8,483 nt of DNA from JBGTCY01 sp041748615. Lineage in GTDB: Bacteria; Bacteroidota; Bacteroidia; Chitinophagales; CAIOSU01. The first letter of the stretch is position 1, and each line of letters opens with the position of its first letter. Positions 1 to 6,856 of this stretch are shown piece by piece. A program made the translations under genes and the position numbers. Under the pieces are notes generated by a model. It was not told where the DNA came from, searched no databases, and saw nothing but the letters and a program-made list of their open reading frames with translations. The stretch is taken from contig JBGTCY010000091.1 of the NCBI GenBank assembly GCA_041748615.1, forward strand, positions 1 to 8,483, written 5' to 3'.

Positions 1-3000
1 TCCCCACCACTAATAATGCTTTAGGTGCACCAAAACCTTCATCAATCACACCATTGCAATTATTGTCAATACCGTCAAATATTTCAGGTGCACCGGGATT
101 GACAGCCGGGTTGTCATCATCACAGTCATCGCCATTCAGGACATATCCTGTTGGTTGCAATGCGGAAATCACAAAGTCTTCGGAATTGCCATAACCATCT
201 CCGTCAAAATCGGGATACCAGGTTTGATTGACACAATTTGAATTACAAATAGCATTGGAGCCTTCCACCTTCAATGCGATTGAAACGGTGGGATTAGCGC
301 CATTGTGCTGGAATTGTAAAGTGGCGTTTTTAATACCCAGAGAGGTGGGTTTTCCGGTGATATTTACAGTGATAGTTTGATTGACGCCAATCAACACCGG
401 CAAATCGTAGGGAAAATCAACACTGAAATTGGTTTGGTCTGAAAGCGTAAATCCGGTAAGCATAATCACCTGGTTGCCGTCTTCATTGGTAAGTGTCAGT
501 GATTTGGTAAATGTTTCATTCGGTTTAACCAATCCAAACACTCGAATGGAAGCCTCCGGAATAAGATTGCCTTTGATGATTTCGGTGCCGCCAGGAGATG
601 TCGGCTCAAAGAAGTAGAACACTTCCTGCGAAGTGAGTTCAGGCGAGCCACCGCGATTGCCGCTGCCTGCACAAACATAAACTCCGCCATTGGAGACAAT
701 CGCTTGTGTGCCATGTCTGCCCTGAATTAATGGCGCAAGCGTTCGCCATGTATTTGTCTGAGTATTAAATGCTTCCGTTTGTTTATGTGCAGTTGTAATT
801 GAACCGCTTTCTCCTCCAATTGCAAGGATTTCATCGCCCAGAACCGCCAGCGCACAAGCCGCGCGTTGTGTGGGAATGTTGCCGGATGCGGGTAAAGTCG
901 TCCAGGTGTTGGTAGCAATATCATACACGTCCACCTGGCTGATAGTCGGGTTGAACACACTTCCGCCAAATCCGCTGCGCCTGCCCCCTATGTTGTAAAT
1001 CTTTCCGTTATGGACTGCCGAGTTAAAATGGTCGCGCTCAATCGGAGCGTCCGCTAATTGTGTCCAGGTGTTGGTTTGCGGGTTAAACCGGTCCACCCAT
1101 TTCACCCAGCCGGAGGTATGCCCGTTTTGAATGCCGCAAACCATGTAAATCTGGTTGTTATAGACCACTACTCCGGATGAGCCACGCCTGCGGTTGGCAG
1201 GAATCAATGGTCCTAATGTCCATTGATTAGTGACAGGGTCATAAATGTGAATGTTGGGTAAAGGCGTTTCATTTGGGAAGCCGCCAGTCATGGCGCCAAT
1301 AATGTAAATCAATCCGTTATATTCCGCTGCCTGAAAATGGTGCATTTCCACCGGGGGATTCGCCAGCGTTATCCATTGATTAAGTGAAGGACTGTAAGCC
1401 TGCACCGGTTTGTTCCCTCTGCCGCCTACTAAGTAAAATTTATCTCCAGCCTGCACATAAGCGTTTTCATGCCGGGCGGTCGGATTGTTGGTGGCAACAA
1501 CCGGATACCATTCCCCGATGACAGTTGTAGGGTCATGATAAACTTCGATGAAATCCCAGGTAGCAGGAAATGTACTTGCTCCGCGTGAAGTGGAAATAAA
1601 TCCAGTTGCCATAATACCGCTAATCCAGTTTTGAGGAATGCTGATGGGGGAGCCAAGTTCAATTTCAGGACCGTCAAGAATGGAATATTTTGGCTGAACC
1701 GTGAAGTTATTTTTATTAATGTAAAAAAAGAAGTCAACATAGCTAATGTTCTGAACATTAATATGATACATTGTAGAAGCCGCGATGCCATTTACTTCTT
1801 TTAAAACCTGGATTCCACTGGCACCGCCATTGGCATGACAGACCATTTTCAGATAATTATCCTGGTCGCCAGTTCCGATGAACATCCCCATGGATTGCTG
1901 TCCCTGCGGCACTAAACCGGCAAACGGACCCCATACTCTTGACTTGACAATGAATGACCACTGACTTGCTCCGGTATTAACTCCGAATTGAAAACCATAC
2001 TCCTGATTATTCATCCCTTCAAACGCGTCACCTGAAGAAACCTGCCCGACCGTGAATTTCCGCGCAGCGCCACCCACGGTCATTTTCCCCGGGTCATATT
2101 GAAAGAGGTAATCGGAAGCGCCATTATTCATGATTCCGGTAAAACCCCAGTCATGTAATCCGCCATCGGTGGAATTGTCAAATTGATAGGATACCGGAAT
2201 CGTTGTGTTGAAACCATTATAAGGGTCTAATGCAAAGCGGTCAATTGAATCCGGAATGCCGTCATTATCATCATCAGGGTCGTTGAGGTCGGAAATAAAG
2301 TCACCGTCAAAGTCAGGAGGAATGCTTGCCGCGCTACAGGGGTCAGTTTCATTGTCAATTTCATCACCATCTGAATACCCGTCACCATCAGAATCAATGC
2401 TATAGTTGCCAGCCTGCGGATTGCAGGCAATAAAATCAACCGGTTCAAGAATTGTTACATTATTGGAACCGTAAGTCACAATCCAGATTGTACCCGGGAA
2501 AACATCATGATCCCCTTGCGCGATAAGGTCGAGTGGAGTCGTGCCGAAGTTTGAAGCCAGAGTGGTTGCACCTCCTGAAATAACTGCTGTTCCTGTTTGA
2601 TTCAGTTTATAGCGTCTGATTTGCCCGTTAAATGCTGCCGCCAAAATATCGCCTTTCATGGCGTTGTTGAAGTTGGAAGCGGTATATTCCGCCATTCCAT
2701 TGGTGGAGGAGCAATAGGTGGCAATCGCCTGCGGACGATTTGCCAGCGACAGATACACGCATTCAGCCGGATTTTCCATGCCTAACGGAATTGGTGTCTG
2801 AGGGTTTCCGGTGTTGAATTTATTATTGCGATTCGCGCGTGTTGGATTCGGATGTCCTGCATAGTATCCGGGGGTAACATAATGCAACACATCACAATGC
2901 CCCTGACCAGGTTCTTTCACCGCATTGGAACAATCGGTAGGTGGTGCTCCCCAGCCGCTGTTGGGTCCGTTATCAAAACTGTACATCTTTCCTGATTTTG

Positions 3001-3853
3001 TAATCAGCAGGTCGTAAGCATTTCTCCAGCCTGAAGAATAAACCTGCACCGGTCCGCCTGCGACCAGCATTGCCTGGTTTTTTCCGTCATTGCCACCAAA
3101 GGGGTCATTGGGGTCGGTATAGCCGGGAGTGCTGCTGACGTTTGCCCGGGTTTCATCATCAAGGGTCGGCAGGTCATAGGTGGTGTTGCCGATGGCATTC
3201 AGGTCAACGGTGAGAATAGCGGTAGAGAGTGCATATTCGGGAATAAAAACAAAGTTGTTGGAAGGCGAGCCCATGTTGGTGTTGCCTCCTGATGTAACGT
3301 AGAGGATGTTGTTCACTTGATCCAACTGCATTCCGTTTTGCGAGTGATTTTCCTCTGAACGCGGCAACCCTCTCACCAAATCAAGTTTAACCCATTGAGC
3401 GCCATTCCATGTGAGTTTTGAAATGATGCCCGAATTAGTATCGAGATTCTTATTGGTTGCGCCACCGCCACCTCCGATGCGCGGGTCGCTGGATGTGACA
3501 TACAGAACAGGGTTTGCTGCCGTGCCGGTCACTAAAATACCGGTCACCTGGCGGGTGTTGACGTTGGGTGCCGGAGTACCGTTATCATTATGATTAGGAA
3601 TTTGCTGAATCAGGTTGATGGCTTCTGTAGCCGTCACCGCGTAGTTATTGTCACCATTACGGACGACCGTGTAGGCATAAATGATTCCGTTTTGTTGTGA
3701 TACATACAGCCGACCGTCAGGTCCGAATTGCAATGAGGTTGGATTGTTCAGATTTTCACCTGCAAGGTTACTGGCGGTGAAACTGACGACTTGTGAAAAA
3801 GTGAGGGTTGTTGCAGACAGGAATAGCAATAGGAGGGCATACAGATTCTTCAT
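1..3853 (-). CDS. Giant secreted multidomain protein (propeller, TSP3-like, lectin-like, kelch, MopE motif), 3' end outside window
   Basis: The frame is open from the ATG at 3853 to the left edge (1284 codons) with no stop, so the C-terminus is missing here. Residues 1-21 are a signal peptide (MKNLYALLLLFLSATTLTFS). Residues about 35-475 resemble the PQQ-dependent glucose/sorbosone dehydrogenase beta-propeller: LQFGPDGRLYVSQQNG near 41, HSQNGMQLD near 169, SSGWRNAYDLL near 272. Residues about 485-545 hold Asp-rich thrombospondin-type-3-like repeats (DSDGDGYSDGDE, DDDNDGIPDSID), which bind calcium in known families. Residues about 553-785 look like a concanavalin A-like lectin/glucanase fold. 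Residues about 790-1082 form six kelch-type blades (repeating YDPxTNxW and GR/ER-H-A patterns), enough for a complete propeller. Residues about 1085-1198 resemble a HYDIN/ASPM-like 'choice-of-anchor D' Ig domain. Residues about 1209-1271 carry a MopE-type motif (DFDGDGYGNSEDF, NGDDCDDDNPAVNPG, DNNCNGVIDEG). It is probably exported and surface-bound or released; a T9SS sorting domain would be expected beyond the edge but is not seen. Catalytic activity is unproven. Confidence 0.9.
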   Translation of the reverse strand, partial: MKNLYALLLLFLSATTLTFSQVVSFTASNLAGENLNNPTSLQFGPDGRLYVSQQNGIIYAYTVVRNGDNNYAVTATEAINLIQQIPNHNDNGTPAPNVNTRQVTGILVTGTAANPVLYVTSSDPRIGGGGGATNKNLDTNSGIISKLTWNGAQWVKLDLVRGLPRSEENHSQNGMQLDQVNNILYVTSGGNTNMGSPSNNFVFIPEYALSTAILTVDLNAIGNTTYDLPTLDDETRANVSSTPGYTDPNDPFGGNDGKNQAMLVAGGPVQVYSSGWRNAYDLLITKSGKMYSFDNGPNSGWGAPPTDCSNAVKEPGQGHCDVLHYVTPGYYAGHPNPTRANRNNKFNTGNPQTPIPLGMENPAECVYLSLANRPQAIATYCSSTNGMAEYTASNFNNAMKGDILAAAFNGQIRRYKLNQTGTAVISGGATTLASNFGTTPLDLIAQGDHDVFPGTIWIVTYGSNNVTILEPVDFIACNPQAGNYSIDSDGDGYSDGDEIDNETDPCSAASIPPDFDGDFISDLNDPDDDNDGIPDSIDRFALDPYNGFNTTIPVSYQFDNSTDGGLHDWGFTGIMNNGASDYLFQYDPGKMTVGGAARKFTVGQVSSGDAFEGMNNQEYGFQFGVNTGASQWSFIVKSRVWGPFAGLVPQGQQSMGMFIGTGDQDNYLKMVCHANGGASGIQVLKEVNGIAASTMYHINVQNISYVDFFFYINKNNFTVQPKYSILDGPEIELGSPISIPQNWISGIMATGFISTSRGASTFPATWDFIEVYHDPTTVIGEWYPVVATNNPTARHENAYVQAGDKFYLVGGRGNKPVQAYSPSLNQWITLANPPVEMHHFQAAEYNGLIYIIGAMTGGFPNETPLPNIHIYDPVTNQWTLGPLIPANRRRGSSGVVVYNNQIYMVCGIQNGHTSGWVKWVDRFNPQTNTWTQLADAPIERDHFNSAVHNGKIYNIGGRRSGFGGSVFNPTISQVDVYDIATNTWTTLPASGNIPTQRAACALAVLGDEILAIGGESGSITTAHKQTEAFNTQTNTWRTLAPLIQGRHGTQAIVSNGGVYVCAGSGNRGGSPELTSQEVFYFFEPTSPGGTEIIKGNLIPEASIRVFGLVKPNETFTKSLTLTNEDGNQVIMLTGFTLSDQTNFSVDFPYDLPVLIGVNQTITVNITGKPTSLGIKNATLQFQHNGANPTVSIALKVEGSNAICNSNCVNQTWYPDFDGDGYGNSEDFVISALQPTGYVLNGDDCDDDNPAVNPGAPEIFDGIDNNCNGVIDEGFGAPKALLVVG

Positions 3854-4172
3854 CAGAAGGCAAATTTTGGATTAAAACAATTAAACCGGAAATACCGCAA
3901 ATAACAATCATATTTATGCTGAAAATGAGCGAAAAAAGACCGGAATTCTATGTAGCACAATTTTAGGAATAATGCCACCCTCCTCTGCGAAATAGACAGA
4001 AATTAATAAGGTGTATTACGCACATTTTGTGAATTTTTATTAGTCATGTAAAAAAATATGCAAAAGATTGAACAACTGCAAAGTCATGCGCTACTAAAAG
4101 TACTGATGCGGAAACGAGATTCCCGCGCCATCGCTTAGCAGATTTTAGACTTTAGTTATTAGACGGATTGAT

Positions 4173-4255
4173 GAAGTTATTTTGAATACGTGCATTAAGA
4201 CACTGCATCATCTGCTACAGATTCACAGATTAAGGAACACTTTCAAAATAACTTC
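4173..4255. repeat. 14-bp perfect inverted repeat with 55-base spacer
   Basis: GAAGTTATTTTGAA at 4173-4186 is matched exactly in reverse complement by TTCAAAATAACTTC at 4242-4255. Neither arm extends further. The 55-base interior has no coding frame. The arms could be the ends of a small mobile or repeat element, a pair of operator half-sites, or a long-range hairpin in a leader transcript. It lies 320 bases upstream of the giant gene's start and 445 bases upstream of rpoD, so it is not an obvious terminator for any gene seen here. Confidence 0.6.
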
Positions 4256-4294
4256 CACAAAATATTGAACTGAAAAATGTCAGTAAAAAATTAC

Positions 4295-4336
4295 CACATA
4301 GGCACATAAGACACATAATTATATGTCCTATGTGTC
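4295..4336. repeat. CACATA triple repeat with palindromic arms
   Basis: CACATA occurs three times in quick succession (4295-4300, 4303-4308, 4312-4317), followed by the opposite arm, where TATGT (4322-4326) and CCTATGTGTC (4327-4336) can pair back. CACATAGG (4295-4302) is the exact reverse complement of CCTATGTG (4327-4334), and ACATA/TATGT form an inner hairpin with a four-base ATTA loop (4318-4321). From memory, CACANAG-like repeated triplets of this kind are dispersed between genes in several Bacteroidota. That is recollection, not a search result. It may be a dispersed repeat unit or a transcript-ending hairpin. Confidence 0.55.
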
Positions 4337-4699
4337 TATTTGATTGGTTGGAATTGTGGAACTTAATTTGACAATCTTCCTAAGCATTCCGGTAAACCGG
4401 AACGGAAAAACAAAACAGCAATTATCAAAAAGCGGTAAAAATGATTCTATGAATGATGTCAAACACTCTATCGTTTGGAATTCCAATATTATATATTGTG
4501 TTTTAATTTATATTTGTGCTTTGATTTTTGATCTTGCTAATATAAAGTAGAGCGTTTAGCGACTAAGGGGGGCGTCTCTAAGTTTTCAGAAAAGATTCAT
4601 CGGATTTTATATTTCAATAAAATAAGAGATTGTTCGTAGATTTTTTGTAACAAACCTCTTCTTCAATCCGTAAGAAAGCGAACCTAAACAACGCACGGA

Positions 4700-5575
4700 A
4701 TGAGGCAACTAAAGATTACCAACCATATTACGCAACGCGATAATCACTCACTGGAAAAATATTTACAGGAAATTGCCAAAGAGCAGCTTTTAACGGATGA
4801 GCAGGAAGTGGAACTTGCCCGCAAGGTGCGCGAAGGTGACCCGATGGCATTGGAAAAAATGGTGAAAGCCAATTTACGCTTCGTGGTTTCTGTTGCTAAA
4901 CAATATCAAAATCAGGGCTTGCAACTCAGCGATTTAATCAATGAAGGAAATCTTGGTTTGATAAAAGCCGCTCAAAAATTTGACGAAACAAGAGGATTTA
5001 AGTTTATCTCTTACGCGGTGTGGTGGATTCGCCAGTCTGTGTTGCAGGCGTTGGTCGAGCAATCCAGAATTATCCGCCTGCCATTGAACAAGGTTGGTTC
5101 TTATAACAAAATCACCCGCACGATGTATGAATTTGAGCAAAAATATCAGCGGGAACCGACCAATGAAGAATTGGAAGAAATTCTGAAAATCAACAAAAAA
5201 GAAATTGATGAAATCATCCGGGGAGCGCACAAACATGTTTCGATGGACGCGCCATTTTCCGGGGGTGATGAAGATGACCAAAACACGCTTTATGATGTCA
5301 TTCAGGATGAAGACGCTTCCGGTTCGTATAAGCTTATGATTTCGGAATCATTGAAAGCGGAAATTAAAAAAGCCCTGACCGTATTGCCGAAAAGAGATGC
5401 GGATATTGTTTCCTGTTACTTTGGCTTGCGTGGAGAAATTCACATGACGCTGGAAGAAATCGGTAAAAAATTCGACCTCACCCGCGAAAGAGTGCGTCAG
5501 ATAAAAGAGCGTTCACTCAGAAGGTTGAGAAAAACATCCACTTCTAGGTCATTGAAGTCCTATTTGGGAGAGTGA
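4700..5575 (+). CDS. rpoD: RpoD/SigA-family primary RNA polymerase sigma factor
   Basis: This is the housekeeping sigma factor that directs core RNA polymerase to most promoters in the cytoplasm. At 291 residues it has the usual length for the Bacteroidota form, which lacks region 1.1. Region 1.2 covers about residues 16-50 (SLEKYLQEIAKEQLLT). Region 2 covers about 51-125, with the core-binding segment DLINEGNLGLIKAAQKFD (78-95) and the melting/-10 recognition helix FISYAVWWIRQSVLQAL (102-118). Region 3 starts near RIIRLPLNKV (123-132). The region 4.2 helix-turn-helix is MTLEEIGKKF with LTRERVRQIKERSLRRLR (249-277), which contacts the -35 element and activators. The ATG at 4700 is chosen because MRQLKIT is the conserved N-terminus of this family. 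The gene stands alone and converges with the helicase remnant downstream. The last 14 residues (KTSTSRSLKSYLGE) still keep the family's typical SYLG ending. Nothing suggests decay. Confidence 0.97.
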   Translation: MRQLKITNHITQRDNHSLEKYLQEIAKEQLLTDEQEVELARKVREGDPMALEKMVKANLRFVVSVAKQYQNQGLQLSDLINEGNLGLIKAAQKFDETRGFKFISYAVWWIRQSVLQALVEQSRIIRLPLNKVGSYNKITRTMYEFEQKYQREPTNEELEEILKINKKEIDEIIRGAHKHVSMDAPFSGGDEDDQNTLYDVIQDEDASGSYKLMISESLKAEIKKALTVLPKRDADIVSCYFGLRGEIHMTLEEIGKKFDLTRERVRQIKERSLRRLRKTSTSRSLKSYLGE

Positions 5576-5874
5576 AAAATCGGTTTCTCATAAATTATCA
5601 CTCCTAACCGGGAACATTCAAAAACGGGAAAATATCTCTAAGTCTGATTGAGGTATGGGAGAAAGTTTTTGCTTCCGAATCTACTTCCGGACGGGTTGTA
5701 TTGTTGTATTTCACTGATTTTCAGGATGGTGGGTGTTTCGCTATAGTCGTCTATCATCAGATGAACATTAGTCATCCTTGCTACTTGCCATCGTGCTTAA
5801 AGTTGTGCCCTATGCCTTTCATGACATCCGAAAACAGTCTGATAGTTGTGGAATCGAAAGCGACAAAATACCTG
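5576..5874. other. Spacer between rpoD and the converging helicase remnant
   Basis: Both flanking genes end here, so transcription terminators would be expected. Only a weak pairing is visible (CGGTT at 5581-5585 with AACCG about 20 bases on), without a convincing T-run. A 45-residue minus-strand frame runs from the ATG at 5775 to the stop at 5638 (begins MTNVHLMIDDYSETPT). It has no recognisable domain and no supporting context, and is not called as a gene. It might be debris from the same decayed locus as the helicase. Confidence 0.5.
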
Positions 5875-6654
5875 TCAACTTAAAAATCCTGTCAGCTTTT
5901 CAGAGTGTGTCAGGTAAAGGCGGTGCATCGCGCGCGTACAGGCTACATACAGCATCTGTCGGTCTGGCGCTGTGCGGTAATTGCTCTCCGTGCAAAAAGG
6001 AACGATGACCGCATCAAATTCCAATCCTTTAGCAAGATGGGCGGTGGTGGTGATGATGATGCCACTGCCAAACGCCACGCTCACCGCGTTCAGCCTGTTG
6101 ATTTGAGGCGTGTCTTTCAGTGATTCATAAAGCGTGTCAGCCTGTCCTTGTGTTTTGCAGATGATGCCTAATGTTTTAAAATCTCTTTTCTGAAATTCAC
6201 TAATCAGGTGTTTAATGTGATGGAGTTCTTCCACATCGATATTGAACGCTGAAATGACGGGTGCTTCACCGTGGCGTTCAATCGCTTCCACTTCCGCTTT
6301 CTGATTGACTCGTTGCGTGAATCGCGTGATTTCATACGTGGAGCGGTAGCTTTTCAGCATGGTCATGCAAGTGGCATCCGGAAACACCGCGGTAATCGTG
6401 TTAATATTTGAGGAGCTGAAGGGATTCACGTATCCCGATCAAATGGTTGCCCTGCAACGAGTAGTTGACAATCGTTTCACGCAGCGCGTTTTTTTCGAGG
6501 TGATCCATTTCCCGCTTATGCTCCTGCATGTGCTCATTCATTTCGTCAATCTCCTTTTTTTCAGTTGAATGGCTTCATACACTCCGACAATGGTGCGGTT
6601 TACTTGTTCAATCAGGTGTTTTAAATATGCCCGCTCTTTTTGTTCTTCTGTCAT
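5875..6654 (-). pseudogene. HelD-like superfamily I helicase remnant: both ends kept, ATPase core deleted, frameshifted
   Basis: HelD-family proteins are UvrD-like ATPases that bind and recycle RNA polymerase. Three pieces remain. The first runs from the ATG at 6654 (MTEEQKERAYLKHLIEQV) to an A7 tract at 6555-6561. One missing A there shifts the frame to a TGA at 6538-6540. The second, in the shifted frame, continues the N-terminal coiled coil (EIDEMNEHMQEHKREMDHLE, then LRETIVNYSLQGNHL) to a TAA at 6401-6403. The third is back in the first frame, from about 6429 to the TGA at 5875. It is the C-terminal helicase domain: KSYRSTYEITRF (motif IV region), TTAHLAKGLEFDAVIV (motif V), and LYVACTRAMHRLYL (motif VI with the arginine finger). 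The Walker A loop, Walker B and the rest of domain 1A, roughly 400 residues judging from remembered family lengths of about 680-700, are absent. The junction lies near 6400-6430. The 184-residue frame that could start at a GTG at 6429 would lack ATP binding. Assignment to HelD rather than another UvrD-like helicase rests on the N-terminal coil plus motif V/VI wording. Confidence 0.8.
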
Positions 6655-6856
6655 GCAGTTCTCTTACTTTCGAATGTTGATTTTTCTCCGGTATTTTTAA
6701 TTGGTGAAAATAACCCGATTATTTTTTTTGGATTTGGCGGGTTGAATTTTATGTGTGGCAAAAATGCTAAGTAAGATTGTCAATGAAACATCAGCAATTT
6801 GAAGCCAGAATTAGCGGATATTAGAAGTTATTTGGATCGTGTCTTATCAAAGTTTT
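6655..6856. other. Short AT-rich spacer upstream of the helicase remnant
   Basis: No coding frame is evident. AACCCG (6712-6717) and CGGGTT (6738-6743) form a six-base inverted repeat enclosing a run of eight T residues. This is too weak to call a terminator for the leftward secreted hydrolase gene whose stop lies just to the right, but it is the only candidate seen. Confidence 0.35.

Larger units (their letters stand above)
3854..4699. other. Gene-poor spacer between divergent genes
   Basis: This 846-base stretch separates the start of the giant secreted protein (leftward) from the start of rpoD (rightward), so it must contain both promoters. It is AT-rich and I find no credible coding frame. 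No clean Bacteroidota promoter (TTG, about 19 bases, TAnnTTTG) could be placed for either gene. It holds two repeat structures, listed separately, and short tandem similarity around 4143-4164 (TTAGAC twice). The bases just before both ATGs lack a Shine-Dalgarno motif, as is normal for this phylum. Confidence 0.7.

Noticed and set aside
1429..2448. Minus-strand frames of 73-120 codons under the giant gene
   Set aside because: They are in a different phase from the continuous 1284-codon frame, and have low-complexity Met/Leu/Thr-rich translations.
4295..4336. CRISPR-like array
   Set aside because: Repeat units are only six bases with 2-3 base spacers; there are no cas genes nearby.
4344..4550. 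68-codon plus-strand frame in the spacer before rpoD
   Set aside because: AT-rich, no recognisable motif, and begins inside the palindromic repeat region; looks like chance.
4560..4699. Promoter for rpoD
   Set aside because: A near TAnnTTTG match (TAAGTTTT around 4579) has no TTG at suitable distance upstream, so no promoter is called.
4934..5281. 115-codon frame antisense to rpoD
   Set aside because: Lies wholly within the strongly conserved sigma factor gene on the other strand, so it is a shadow frame.
5649..5775. Possible Mg-chelatase/ComM C-terminal remnant (SETPTILKISEIQQY)
   Set aside because: Resemblance to the family's SEAIQYR ending is slight and needs gaps; not supportable.
5875..6429. 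Intact small helicase gene starting at a GTG at 6429
   Set aside because: It would encode only the C-terminal helicase domain without the ATP-binding loop, and a matching N-terminus lies just upstream in broken frames, so a pseudogene explains it better.
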